Part shown: in pieces, positions 47,746 through 57,261 of the stretch
Layout of the letters: each line of letters starts with the position of its first letter
Position numbering within the stretch: the stretch's first letter is position 1
NCBI GenBank assembly: GCA_963821735.1
Contig: CAWGFK010000070.1
Coordinates: forward strand, 372,001 to 436,000
Origin: Laspinema sp963821735
Lineage (GTDB): Bacteria > Cyanobacteriota > Cyanobacteriia > Cyanobacteriales > Laspinemataceae
DNA: 64,000 bases
Direction: 5' to 3'
The notes under the pieces: model-generated
Told to the model about the DNA's origin: nothing
What the model saw: only the letters and a program-made list of their open reading frames with translations
The model's database searches: none
Position numbers and translations under genes: made by a program

Positions 47746-50121
47746 CTAAACAATGGCTGCTAATTCCATCAGTTGAAATAAAGACTCTAAGTTAACATAA
47801 ATATCTTCAGCCCGAGGAGGGCGATTCACAGGCTTGGGGCGTAAATGGGGATGTTTTTCATAGTAATTTTCCTGATTATCTCCAATCAAATAATAATAGT
47901 CTAACCCAACGTGATTGCTAATAATCCAATAACAATCGGGAACATACCGGGGAGAAAAAATCTCCACGAGTTGAGTCCCCGGTTGACAGAATAGGGTATT
48001 GGTTAATCCCGCCCCATGTGGGGCTATAATCGTTTTAGCCCCGGTCATTAAAGCAATTTGTTCCCGGACAGAAAGCGTTTCTAAAATGACGGTTTTAAAC
48101 CCCAAGGGTTCTAAGAAGGCGCTGATTTCTTCTTCATTAATAAAGCGACGGACTTTCGCTTTGCGACGGCTAATATAAATTTTTTCCGGGGTGTCAAAAC
48201 CCGGGTAATCGGCGAGGGAGGTAAATCTCTCTCGGAGAAAGTCGCAGACCCATTTAGGCGGACCTTCAATAAATGGCCCAAACCATTTTTCCGTACTACT
48301 GGTCACAGAAGGAACCAATAACTGAGTGGCCTGAATGTGGGGATAGTCCAGACTGGTTATCAATTTTTCTGGAGGAATATTTAAGGTATTAATTATGTCC
48401 TGTTGGAAGCGATGGCGAACATTATTGATTACAAATTTATCAATTTTATCCCAATCGATGCCACTGCGGCGCAATAGTTCAAGTCGCGGGAGAATATCTA
48501 CCCACCAATGATAATAAGTATCGCCCCCCAGGGTTGAGATAAAGGCCACAGTCCCCTCAATTTTATGAACCGGAGGCAATTTATCTAAAGCGAATAAAAA
48601 GGGGACATTTCCCGTAGAGAGATCCGCTAAAAGAGTATTATTTTCAGACCAAATTACACTGGTATATAAATCACCCCAAGCTCGTCCATTTGGGAGACTC
48701 GCTAGATAGGTTTCCGGGGAATATCCTTGGGTTTCTGGGAAATAAGTCTCAACCGCCTCATCCGCCACCGCCAGGGTTTTCCCTGCCGCTAACTGAACAG
48801 GGAGGCGTGGAGTCATTTCCAGATAAGTAATCTCCGATGCCCGGTCATTTAAGTGGAATTGGGTGGCTAAATTTTGAGTTAATCGACAGATTTTTTTGGG
48901 TGAACTCACGGGAAGTTCTACCAAAGATTCCCGAGGTATTGCTTCTAAATGAGGTTGACCTCGGAAGTAGAGTTTCCCAAAAGTTGTATCATATTTTATC
49001 GCGTTTTGGAAACAGGCGATGGACTCTTCTAGTTCCCCTTCCCGGTGTAAAATATTGCCTAAATTGCCATAGGCCATTGCTAAATCCGGTTCTAGGGCGA
49101 TCGCATGACGCAGAGAGGCTTTGGCTTCATCGAGTTTGCCTTGTTGTTCCAAAACGTAGCCTAAATTGCCGTGGGCGAGGGCAAAATTGGGCTGAATTTT
49201 AATACAGTCTCGCAAACAAGCCGCCGCAGCTTCTAGCTTGCCTTGTTGTTGCAGGGTGGTTCCTAAGTTGCGGTAGGATTCGGCAAAATTGGGGTTAATT
49301 TCAATGGCTTTTTTAAAACATGAAATTGCTTCTTCTGCTCGCTCGACTTTTCTTAAAACCAACCCTAAATTATTGTAAGCTTCACTCCAATCCGGTTGCA
49401 GTGCTATCGTAGTTTGAAAACAAGAAATCGCCGATACAAGTTCATTTTTTTGTTGCAACAGATAGCCTAGTTTAAAGTGAGCAGCAGCGAGATTGGGTTG
49501 TAGCGTTGTCGCTTTCTGAAAACAGGTAACTGCCTCTTCTATCTTCCCTTGAGATTCCAGAAATACCCCTAAATTTAAGTAAGCGGGACCACAGTCAGGA
49601 TAAGTCTCGGTAAACTGCTGATAAAATGCTATGGTTTCCTCAAGGGTTGTGCGTTTACTTAACTCTAATCCCAATTGATTGTGCAAGTCCGGGGGAAACT
49701 GACTCGGATTGAGGTTTAAAGCCTTTTTCTGATAGGCAGTCCCCTCATCGACTCGTCCTTGTTCCTTAAAAACTTTGCCTAAATTCCAGTAAACCCCGGC
49801 CCAATTTTGCTGAATGCTTAAGGCTTTTTGATAGCAGAGAACCGCTGCTTTTAAATCACCAACTTGATAAAAAATTGTCCCCTGATTGGCATGAACTTCG
49901 GCAAATTCAGGATTAAGAAGCAATGCACGATTGTAAGCCCGCATTGCTGCCTCTAGTTTACCTTGCGCTTGCAGACTATTGCCCAAAGTTTTATAAACTG
50001 GAGCAAAATTTGGCTGAATTTGAATCAGTTGATGGCAGAGGTTCACTGCCTCGGTCCATTTGCCCTCCTGATAATAACGTTCAGCTTGTTGATTGATTGC
50101 AGTCGCCTCATCGATATGCAT
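47746..50121 (-). CDS. TPR - GT61 family glycosyltransferase
   Basis: 791 residues from ATG 50119-50121; upstream codons to 50175 fall in a repeat region and are less likely. About eleven TPRs (residues about 5-385, e.g. AEEAISCFKKAIEINPNFAE) are followed by a DUF563/GT61 domain with YYHWWVDILPRLELLRR, EKIYISRRKAKVRRF and APHGAGLTNTLFCQPGTQLV. GT61 enzymes transfer xylose or GlcNAc-type sugars. Its TPR part is closely related to that of the next gene, suggesting duplication with swapped catalytic domains. Confidence 0.9.
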   Translation of the reverse strand: MHIDEATAINQQAERYYQEGKWTEAVNLCHQLIQIQPNFAPVYKTLGNSLQAQGKLEAAMRAYNRALLLNPEFAEVHANQGTIFYQVGDLKAAVLCYQKALSIQQNWAGVYWNLGKVFKEQGRVDEGTAYQKKALNLNPSQFPPDLHNQLGLELSKRTTLEETIAFYQQFTETYPDCGPAYLNLGVFLESQGKIEEAVTCFQKATTLQPNLAAAHFKLGYLLQQKNELVSAISCFQTTIALQPDWSEAYNNLGLVLRKVERAEEAISCFKKAIEINPNFAESYRNLGTTLQQQGKLEAAAACLRDCIKIQPNFALAHGNLGYVLEQQGKLDEAKASLRHAIALEPDLAMAYGNLGNILHREGELEESIACFQNAIKYDTTFGKLYFRGQPHLEAIPRESLVELPVSSPKKICRLTQNLATQFHLNDRASEITYLEMTPRLPVQLAAGKTLAVADEAVETYFPETQGYSPETYLASLPNGRAWGDLYTSVIWSENNTLLADLSTGNVPFLFALDKLPPVHKIEGTVAFISTLGGDTYYHWWVDILPRLELLRRSGIDWDKIDKFVINNVRHRFQQDIINTLNIPPEKLITSLDYPHIQATQLLVPSVTSSTEKWFGPFIEGPPKWVCDFLRERFTSLADYPGFDTPEKIYISRRKAKVRRFINEEEISAFLEPLGFKTVILETLSVREQIALMTGAKTIIAPHGAGLTNTLFCQPGTQLVEIFSPRYVPDCYWIISNHVGLDYYYLIGDNQENYYEKHPHLRPKPVNRPPRAEDIYVNLESLFQLMELAAIV

Positions 50122-50174
50122 TACGGTTCTACTTTTCTCGCTTGTCTGGTTATTCCTATACAGATATGTCGGCA

Positions 50175-50262
50175 AAAACCCGCACCCTCAAGGGTGGAGG
50201 CTCACACGGACAAAGCCTGCCTACGCAGGCTAAAAGAGAAAGCAGGTCTTTGACAACAGGAT
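50175..50262. repeat. Dispersed structured repeat, copy 2
   Basis: Relative of the element at 8358-8442. Hairpins CACCC-TCAA-GGGTG (about 50183) and AGCCTGC-CTAC-GCAGGCT (50214-50231). The T-A pair in the second stem replaces the C-G pair of copy 1. It again lies just upstream of a minus-strand gene start. Confidence 0.75.
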
Positions 50263-50314
50263 TGGGCATAAAAGGACCGAAACATTATATCATGACCGTC
50301 GAGCCAATGGGAAA

Positions 50315-50338
50315 GGGGTGCAGTCGAAACTACACCCC
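50315..50338 (-). terminator. Terminator-like hairpin after the SLH gene
   Basis: GGGGTGCAGT-CGAA-ACTACACCCC with one mismatch, followed by TTTCCC on the minus strand. The region 50339-50460 holds nothing else recognisable. Confidence 0.5.
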
Positions 50339-50460
50339 TTGGGACTGTTTAAGATTGATGAATTCAGGGAAACCGCAGAACTGGGATGATTTATGTCAAA
50401 ACCGACTCATCAAACTGCGGATCAATCCCCTTCAATCCTGTGAAGTTTTTAGAGATAATC

Positions 50461-51031
50461 CTAGACGAAGGCGGGATTTTGTTGCTTTTCCAAATATTGG
50501 ATTAAGGCATAAGCGAGGTCGTTGCGCGTCATCGGTTCTAAGGGACGGATGGCTTGATTGCGATCGCTATTGACAAACCCTTCTTGTAACGCGGTTGCCA
50601 TTGCTTGCTGGGCCCAATCAGGGTATATCCACAGCATCGGGATACTCATTTAACAGTTCGGTTACGGCATCTTCAGATAGCTGAAAGACCCCATAAGCTT
50701 GGGCAAAAATTGCCAATCCTTCGGCGCGAGTTACCGGGCGACTGGGGAAGAATCGGCCTTGACTATCCACGGTCATTGTGCCCGTTTTTAAGGCAATTTG
50801 AATCGCAGCATAATCCGGGCGATCGCGGGTCATATCTTGAACTGAAATCTCGGGATTCTCCGCTGTACTGCGTTGGTCTAACTTAAAGGCTTTTCCCAAA
50901 ACTTGGGCCAATTCTGACCGAGTAACTGATTCGGTGGCATCAAAGGTTTCTTCTTCGTCAGTATGAGACATCCAACCCATAGAAAAGACTCGTTCTATCG
51001 AGGTTTGGTTCAATTGAGGTTGAGGCATCAT
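50461..51031 (-). CDS. SLH-domain protein, one frameshift
   Basis: About 189 residues once joined, made of surface-layer-homology units: ESVTRSELAQVLGKAF, then RPVTRAEGLAIFAQAYGVF, and in the second frame LEPMTRNDLAYALIQYLEKQ. The frames join as NEYPDAVDIPDWAQQAMATA if one base of the CCC (plus-strand GGG, 50621-50623) is removed, which matches the 3n+1 length. SLH units bind cell-wall polymers, but no signal peptide is seen at this start, so the location is uncertain. Confidence 0.78.
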
Positions 51032-51194
51032 TCTCCCTGGTTATAGTCTAAGTTAGTCTGTTTTTTGACTTTCGGTTCTTACGAGAAGATGACGGGAAAA
51101 TCAGGAAATTTACTCCGATATCCAGGGGACCCTAATAATTTTATCGGGCTGAAATTAAATGCAGTCCAGAACTTTAATGCCTCAACCCCTTCCG

Positions 51195-51626
51195 CTAAAT
51201 ATCCAGGATAACCATTGCTATCCATCCCTCTGGGGTGGATTCAAGTTTAAATTGATGTAAGGTGACTGCTTTGACATCAACTCGCTGTTCATGGCGGTCC
51301 GGGTCGAGGGTTTCTCCTTTAGCGATCGCCTCTAATTGATACAGTCCATTGTTCTGGGCGATCGACACCTGTTGTCCCAGCAATAACAACTGTTCACTGT
51401 CTTTATAATACAGGAATTCCTGTAAATAATTAAACAGCAACATATCCAATTCATCGTTTTCCAAGGTAAACTGACGCTGTTCAGTTAAAGCAATGGTTTC
51501 TAACTCGAAAATCATCGCATTCACCGTGGCATTTCCGGCAGCAAGAAATACCGCTTCTAAATCTTTCCCTTGGGCAACAAACGCAATATCCGCTGTCGCA
51601 ACATCTTCTAAAAATTCATAAGGCAT
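51195..51626 (-). CDS. Archease
   Basis: 143 residues. The family start YEFLEDVATADIAFVAQGKD, the FNYLQEFLYYKDSE segment and KAVTLHQFKLE (late His) are archease marks. Archease speeds guanylylation of the RNA ligase RtcB and lets it turn over. Here it is the last gene of a tight minus-strand operon, rtcB - G3E GTPase - archease, with only 3 bases between the GTPase stop and its start. That context makes the role firm. Confidence 0.92.
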   Translation of the reverse strand: MPYEFLEDVATADIAFVAQGKDLEAVFLAAGNATVNAMIFELETIALTEQRQFTLENDELDMLLFNYLQEFLYYKDSEQLLLLGQQVSIAQNNGLYQLEAIAKGETLDPDRHEQRVDVKAVTLHQFKLESTPEGWIAMVILDI

Positions 51627-51629
51627 CGG

Positions 51630-52514
51630 CTATTCCTCACAGGATTGCAATCGCTGGATGATGTCAGATTGGCGAGTCTCCACTTGTTTACCAATAAAGA
51701 CTAACTCAGTTTTTTCCCATGCAAAGGGTTCCAATTCCCACCGTCCCGCCACGAAATTAAATAGATAACTCCCCTCAGCAAACTGGATGAATCCTTTGGC
51801 GCGATAAACCTCAGATTCTAGGTTATCTGCAAAGGATTCAAACCGGGAACGATGGAAGAGATGGTCCGAGGTATAGCTAAAGGAATCAAATTCCGGTTGA
51901 TGAACATGATGGGGTGGTTTTTGAATGCGATCGCGATTTAATCCAAATAGCAAATCTGGGTCTACTTGACAGCGTTCGGTTTTGACAATCGGGGCGATGC
52001 TGTTAATCTCAGTTAGCTTTTTCTCAATTTCCCTTAATTCTTCATCATTGACCAAATCCACCTTATTTAACAAGATAAAATCCGCCCCTTCAATTTGCAG
52101 GCGGCTGGTATGACCAATATTGGGATATTTGACTAACCCATCGGCATCAATGGTGGTAATTACTCCATCCAAAATCACTTGAGTTAAAGTCTCTTGAATG
52201 TCAAACACCAAAGCATCGGGTTCAGCAACTCCGGTAGTTTCTACCACAATGACATCGGGGTGAATCGTTTCCAGAATCTCCTCAACTGCCGCCTCAAATT
52301 CCCCCGCCAAGGAACAGCAAACGCAACCCCCGCCTAATTCAGCAATCTGAATATTTTTTCCCTCAATGACTTTGCTATCAATGGCAATTTCGCCGAATTC
52401 ATTCATTAAAATGGCAATTTTGCGGGGAACTGTCTCCAAAATATAGCGCAGCAAGGTGGTTTTTCCGCTGCCTAACGGTCCCGTAATCACCGTAATTGGC
52501 GTGCGTGTTTTCAT
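51630..52514 (-). CDS. G3E-family (CobW/YjiA-like) GTPase, putative metallochaperone
   Basis: 294 residues. P-loop GPLGSGKTTLLRYIL (about 12-26), the CxCC metal motif in GGGCVCCSLAGEF, then VVETTGVAEPD and the base-recognition NKVDLV; the CobW C-terminal domain follows. G3E GTPases deliver metals such as Zn or Co to target proteins. It sits between rtcB and archease with gaps of 5 and 3 bases. RtcB is Mn-dependent, so a metal-handling role for the ligase is an attractive inference. Confidence 0.93.
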   Translation of the reverse strand: MKTRTPITVITGPLGSGKTTLLRYILETVPRKIAILMNEFGEIAIDSKVIEGKNIQIAELGGGCVCCSLAGEFEAAVEEILETIHPDVIVVETTGVAEPDALVFDIQETLTQVILDGVITTIDADGLVKYPNIGHTSRLQIEGADFILLNKVDLVNDEELREIEKKLTEINSIAPIVKTERCQVDPDLLFGLNRDRIQKPPHHVHQPEFDSFSYTSDHLFHRSRFESFADNLESEVYRAKGFIQFAEGSYLFNFVAGRWELEPFAWEKTELVFIGKQVETRQSDIIQRLQSCEE

Positions 52515-52519
52515 GATGA

Positions 52520-53971
52520 TTACCCCTTGACATTGCCAATCGGAACTAAGCGGACTACGCGCTTGCTTAATCCCGCTAATTCTGTGGCTTTGACTACCGC
52601 ATCCACATCCTTATAAGCGCCTCCAGCTTCCTCCGCTAAACCCCGCCAGGAGGTGGTTCTAATGTAAATTCCTTGCTTCTGCATATCTTTTTGTAATTGT
52701 TCCCCATTCCACTGTTTTCGGGCCTTGGTTCGACTCATGGTGCGTCCGCTACCGTGGGCGGTACTAAAGAAGCTTTGATCCCCGGTGGATACCCCCGCTA
52801 ACAGATAGGATCCGGTTTCCATACTGCCGCCTAAAATTACCGGCTGACCATAAGGTTTATAGCGGTCCGGAACGCCTTCCATTCCTGGACCAAAGGCGCG
52901 AGTAGACCCTTTGCGATGGACTAGAAGCGATCGCATTGTTCCATCCACGATATGATCTTCTAACTTCGCCGTATTATGAGACACATCATAAACTTGATGC
53001 ATTCCTAATGCTTCAGCGGACTTTCCAAAAACATCAGAAAACACCTCTCGAATCCGGTGCAAAATTACCTGGCGGTTAGCAAAAGACATATTTAATCCAC
53101 ATTTCATGGCCGCAAAATAATCTTGCCCTTCCGGAGAATTAAACGGCGCACAAGCCAATTCTCGGTCTAAAATATTAATCCCATATTTAGATTCCATAAC
53201 TTTGAGAAAGACTTGCAGATAGTCCGTCGCCACCTGATGCCCAAATCCGCGACTGCCACAGTGGAACATCACCACCACTTGATTAGGAATGGTAATCCCA
53301 AAGGCTTCGGCTAATTCTTTGTTGACGATATTTTCAGGACGGGCAACTTGAATTTCTAAATAGTGGTTACCCGACCCCAAAGTTCCGATTTGATTGCAAC
53401 CGCGATCGATGGCTTTGTCGCTAATTTTAGAGGCATAAGCCCCGGCAATACAGCCATTTTCTTCCGTGAGTTCTAAATCCTCGTCCCATCCATAACCTTG
53501 ATTAATACACCACTTTGCACCCTCTTGGACCACTTGGCGAAATTCATTGCGAGAGACTTTCACAAAGCCTTTACTTCCCACTCCTGCGGGAACTCGTTCG
53601 TACAGCTTATCGATTAATTTTTTAATCTGAGGTTTGACCTCTTTTTCGGTCAAATTGGTGACGACTAAGCGCATTCCACAGTTAATATCAAAGCCAATGC
53701 CTCCAGGAGAAATCACTCCCCCTTCGGCAATATCCATTGCAGCAACACCGCCAATGGGAAATCCATAGCCAAAGTGACCATCGGGCATACATAAAGCACT
53801 TTGGGTAATTCCCGGCAGGGTTGCCACATTGCTAATTTGGTCCGCCACTGCTTCATCCATCTCTTGAATTAACTGTTCCGTGGCATAAATTCGGGCGGGA
53901 ACACGCATTCCGGGTTTGTAGGAGGTGGGAATTTCCCAGAGATAATCAGAAATTCGTTCTATGGGTTTCAT
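52520..53971 (-). CDS. rtcB: RNA-splicing ligase RtcB
   Basis: 483 residues from ATG 53969-53971, the usual RtcB length; the frame is open to 54124, but those codons are unlike the family. RtcB joins RNA 2',3'-cyclic-phosphate or 3'-phosphate ends to 5'-OH ends using GTP and Mn. Metal and nucleotide motifs are IGFDINCGMRL, GTLGSGNHYLE, FHCGSRGFGHQ and DVSHNTAKLE; the guanylylated His lies in STAHGSGRTMSR. First gene of the operon with the GTPase and archease. Confidence 0.97.
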   Translation of the reverse strand: MKPIERISDYLWEIPTSYKPGMRVPARIYATEQLIQEMDEAVADQISNVATLPGITQSALCMPDGHFGYGFPIGGVAAMDIAEGGVISPGGIGFDINCGMRLVVTNLTEKEVKPQIKKLIDKLYERVPAGVGSKGFVKVSRNEFRQVVQEGAKWCINQGYGWDEDLELTEENGCIAGAYASKISDKAIDRGCNQIGTLGSGNHYLEIQVARPENIVNKELAEAFGITIPNQVVVMFHCGSRGFGHQVATDYLQVFLKVMESKYGINILDRELACAPFNSPEGQDYFAAMKCGLNMSFANRQVILHRIREVFSDVFGKSAEALGMHQVYDVSHNTAKLEDHIVDGTMRSLLVHRKGSTRAFGPGMEGVPDRYKPYGQPVILGGSMETGSYLLAGVSTGDQSFFSTAHGSGRTMSRTKARKQWNGEQLQKDMQKQGIYIRTTSWRGLAEEAGGAYKDVDAVVKATELAGLSKRVVRLVPIGNVKG

Positions 53972-54199
53972 AAACTTATTTTCAGGACAAAATTTGGAAA
54001 AGTAACAGGCAGGGAGAACACTTAGGGATGGATGGATTGCCAACCCTAAGTTATCTGCCTCTATTCTGTCTATCCTAACCGTTGGCTCAGTCTTTTGCCT
54101 ACTCCGGTTAGAGTCTGAAGGCAAATCCTGTCAACAATAGCCACCATTGGGCCTGAATTTTAGCCCCTGAACTGCAAGAGAATACGGGATTGTTGTGGT

Positions 54200-55003
54200 T
54201 TATTTGCGCTTTTTCTTCTTTTTATTTCCCGATTTCTGCTGAGTTTTAGCGGACCCAAACCCAGAGGAGACTTGGGTTTTGGAACGTTTTTGGTATTTTT
54301 TTTCAAGCAAGGCGACAATCCCATCGGGGTCTTTCAGCTTCTTCTTGGGTTGTTTTAACCCTAACTCCACCTGGACAGTCTCCCAATCATCGCACCAATG
54401 TTTATTAATGCGATCGCCTGCAAATGCTGCCTCAATCGCCGGAACTGCTTCTAACGCTTTTAATTTGACTAAACTGTAAACAATAAAACTGTTTAAAATT
54501 TGAGACTCTGGATCAGAATAGGCCAATCTTTCGGTTAAAATGCTCACACACTCGTCCCGAACTTCTGGATGCTGAGTTGCCATTGCTTCCAGAGAATCGA
54601 CCGCAGAGTATCGGACCGAGGCATTATAATCAGGATTGGCTAAATAATCTCTCAAAGCCGGAATTGCGGCGGGGCCAATTTGGGCCAAAACTTGAGGCAA
54701 TTCGTCTATTACAAAATCGTGATCGGGTAATTTGTGAATCACTGAAATTAAGGGCTGAATCGCCGTTTCCGCCCGGAGTTCTGCCAGCGATCGCCAAGCA
54801 TGAATCGGTCCCCAAACTTCCAGACTCTCCTCATCTGCATCGTGTAATTCATCATCGCCTACCATACGAATTAATTCGGGAATCTGTTCTGCTGTCAATC
54901 CGAACTTTTCGAGATAATGGGTACTGTTTTTGAAGTCATACTCGTAAAACTCCCCATAAGTCAACAGTTGGCTAACGGGGGGAGTGTAATGGGGTGAATT
55001 CAT
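54200..55003 (-). CDS. HEAT-repeat protein with Lys-rich tail
   Basis: 267 residues. The N-terminal part (PVSQLLTYGEFYEYDFKNS) resembles DUF1186-like proteins. The middle is HEAT-like helical pairs (QPLISVIHKLPDHDFVIDEL, GPAAIPALRDYLANPDYNAS, AVPAIEAAFAG). The tail is strongly basic, ending KSGNKKKKKRK, which could bind nucleic acid. It lies upstream of rtcB on the same strand, 228 bases away, so joint transcription is possible. Function is unknown; a scaffold is likely. Confidence 0.8.
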   Translation of the reverse strand: MNSPHYTPPVSQLLTYGEFYEYDFKNSTHYLEKFGLTAEQIPELIRMVGDDELHDADEESLEVWGPIHAWRSLAELRAETAIQPLISVIHKLPDHDFVIDELPQVLAQIGPAAIPALRDYLANPDYNASVRYSAVDSLEAMATQHPEVRDECVSILTERLAYSDPESQILNSFIVYSLVKLKALEAVPAIEAAFAGDRINKHWCDDWETVQVELGLKQPKKKLKDPDGIVALLEKKYQKRSKTQVSSGFGSAKTQQKSGNKKKKKRK

Positions 55004-55098
55004 GATTTAGGGTTGCTCAATCGACTATTCTCTATTTTTCTATCTTGCCATAAAAATAAATTTAAGCGCTCTAATATTCAGCAAATTTCCCAAAATCC

Positions 55099-55857
55099 TT
55101 AAACCTGTTTGCGCCTTATTTCCTCGCGCTTTTTGCCAATTTCAAAGCTGAGGATCGAGGCATTCAACCAAGCAAAACCCGTGGCATATCCGGCTAAAAC
55201 ATCCGTGGGCCAATGCAACCCAACATACATTCGACTCCAACCGATCGCCAACACCAGTAAAAAAATTCCCAAATAAATTAACCCCCGCCATCGGGGAAAA
55301 TACCGGCCTAACAAATAGCCACAAAACCCATAAATTATCAGCCCAATGGTCACATGACCACTCGGATAGCTAGAGGTATTCATGTGATCGTTGATCATGG
55401 CCCACATCTGGGGCCGCTCGCGATTGAAACAGGATTTAATCAACAGATTGAGTAGCGTCCCACCTATAGCTGCCACCACCAATCCAAACAATTCAGTCCG
55501 CTGTCTGCGAACCCAAAACTTGATTGCTAATCCCACAGAAATCCCCCCTAAAAAAACAGGTCCAGCTAGATTAGAAAAGCTTTTCATCAGGATGTCGAGA
55601 AGGGGAGTATGGGTTTTCTGAATAGCCAGCATCATGTTTAAATCCCAATCCCGAGTTTCTAGGTCTATGACCCCATCGGTAATATACAAAAATACTCCCA
55701 CGGACAGTAAAGATAGCAGAATCCCCTTAATCAGTACAACAGATTGCAGGGAAAAAAACGAGTGAGAATTAAATTTGTTCTGCCAAAACTGAACCAACTG
55801 CGATGCTTTTTTCCGAAACCTGAAAATCATCATCTTAAATCCACTAATCAACCTCAA
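55099..55857 (-). CDS. PAP2-family membrane phosphatase
   Basis: 252 residues, about six membrane helices. The three PAP2 motifs are complete: KSCFNRERP, SSYPSGH and SRMYVGLHWPTDV. The family removes phosphate from lipid phosphates such as phosphatidic acid or undecaprenyl pyrophosphate at the membrane. A hydrophilic basic N-terminus (RFRKKASQLVQFWQNKF) precedes the first helix. Methionines at residues 9 and 10 are alternative starts. Substrate unknown. Confidence 0.92.
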   Translation of the reverse strand: MRLISGFKMMIFRFRKKASQLVQFWQNKFNSHSFFSLQSVVLIKGILLSLLSVGVFLYITDGVIDLETRDWDLNMMLAIQKTHTPLLDILMKSFSNLAGPVFLGGISVGLAIKFWVRRQRTELFGLVVAAIGGTLLNLLIKSCFNRERPQMWAMINDHMNTSSYPSGHVTIGLIIYGFCGYLLGRYFPRWRGLIYLGIFLLVLAIGWSRMYVGLHWPTDVLAGYATGFAWLNASILSFEIGKKREEIRRKQV

Positions 55858-56020
55858 TCAAATCCGAGATGCTCCCTTTAGTTTAGGATGAAAAGACTCC
55901 GGTAGAAATTTGACCTGAGAATCCGATGCGATCGCCCCCAGTCCCGATGTGTTCCATCCAGTCTCAAATGGGACAGTTTTTGGATATGATGAATCATTTG
56001 CAAGAACTTGTTGAGAACCT

Positions 56021-57106
56021 ATGACCCAAAACTACCGCATAACTCTTCTTCCCGGCGACGGCATCGGCCCTGAAATTATGGCGATCGCGGTAGACGTCTT
56101 AAACCTTGTCGGACAGCAACTCGACTTGAGTTTTACCTTCACCGAAGCGGCGATCGGCGGATCCGCCATCGATGCCACCGGAGAACCCCTGCCCTCGGAA
56201 ACCCTCAACCAATGCCAAGATAGTGATGCCGTCCTCCTCGCGGCGATCGGTGGCTACAAATGGGACAATCTCCCCCGTCACCAACGACCGGAAACCGGCT
56301 TACTGGGACTCCGTGCCGGTTTAAATCTCTTTGCCAACTTACGACCTGCGACCATTTTACCCCAACTGGTGGATGCCTCTAGTCTCAAGCGAGAAGTCGT
56401 CGAAGGCGTGGATATCATGGTCGTCCGAGAACTCACGGGCGGCATTTACTTCGGTCAACCGAAAGGCATTTTCGAGACAGAAACCGGAGAAAAACGCGGC
56501 GTCAATACAATGGCCTATACGGAATCAGAAATCGATCGCATTGGCCGCGTCGCCTTTGAAACAGCCCGAAAACGCCAGGGTAAATTATGTTCCGTGGATA
56601 AGGCAAACGTCCTGGATGTCTCCCAACTCTGGCGCGATCGCATCACCCAACTCGCCGCAGAATACAACGATGTGGAACTCTCTCACCTGTATGTCGATAA
56701 CGCCGCCATGCAATTAGTCCGGTGGCCCAAACAATTCGATACCATTGTTACCGGCAACCTGTTTGGAGATATTCTCTCCGATGCTGCTGCCATGCTGACT
56801 GGCAGTATTGGAATGCTGCCTTCTGCCAGTTTAGGTTCGTCCGGTCCCGGTTTATTTGAACCCGTCCACGGTTCGGCCCCAGATATCGCCGGACAGGATA
56901 AAGCCAACCCGATCGCCCAAGTCTTAAGTGCAGCGATGATGTTGCGCTATGGGTTAGATCAACCGGAAGCAGCGACCAAAATTGAGCAAGCGGTTCTCCA
57001 AGTCCTCGATGCCGGATATCGCACGGGAGATATCATGTCCGAAGGCATGAAACTGGTGGGATGTCGCCAAATGGGTGATGCGTTACTCCAAGCATTAGCT
57101 GGATAA
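56021..57106 (+). CDS. leuB: 3-isopropylmalate dehydrogenase
   Basis: 361 residues; oxidises and decarboxylates 3-isopropylmalate in leucine synthesis, NAD-dependent. The N-terminus ITLLPGDGIGPEIMAIAVDV, substrate residues in ETGLLGLRAGLNLFANLRP, the metal-binding NLFGDILSDAAAMLTGS and the NAD site HGSAPDIAGQDKANP are all present and full length. It stands alone here; other leu genes are not adjacent, as is usual in cyanobacteria. Confidence 0.98.
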   Translation: MTQNYRITLLPGDGIGPEIMAIAVDVLNLVGQQLDLSFTFTEAAIGGSAIDATGEPLPSETLNQCQDSDAVLLAAIGGYKWDNLPRHQRPETGLLGLRAGLNLFANLRPATILPQLVDASSLKREVVEGVDIMVVRELTGGIYFGQPKGIFETETGEKRGVNTMAYTESEIDRIGRVAFETARKRQGKLCSVDKANVLDVSQLWRDRITQLAAEYNDVELSHLYVDNAAMQLVRWPKQFDTIVTGNLFGDILSDAAAMLTGSIGMLPSASLGSSGPGLFEPVHGSAPDIAGQDKANPIAQVLSAAMMLRYGLDQPEAATKIEQAVLQVLDAGYRTGDIMSEGMKLVGCRQMGDALLQALAG

Positions 57107-57141
57107 CCCTCTGATAGCTGAGTGTAAATAGATATATCGAA

Positions 57142-57192
57142 GTAGGGGCGCAATGCTTGCGCCCTCTATTGGGCGCAAGCATTGCGCCCCTA
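57142..57192. repeat. Long palindromic intergenic repeat, second copy
   Basis: GTAGGGGCGCAATGCTTGCG continuing to CCC, a TCTAT loop, then the exact complement: a 23-base perfect stem. Same family as 4255-4316. It follows leuB and may terminate it, although no T run of note follows. Confidence 0.85.
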
Positions 57193-57261
57193 CTCCTAAT
57201 TTAGAATAGGTATTTAAAAACCAAATTTAAGAACATTCTACGGAGGCTGAAGGACGGAATC

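Noticed and set aside
53972..54124. 51-residue N-terminal extension of RtcB
   Set aside because: Unlike the RtcB family; the internal ATG gives MKPIERISDYLWEIP and the usual length.
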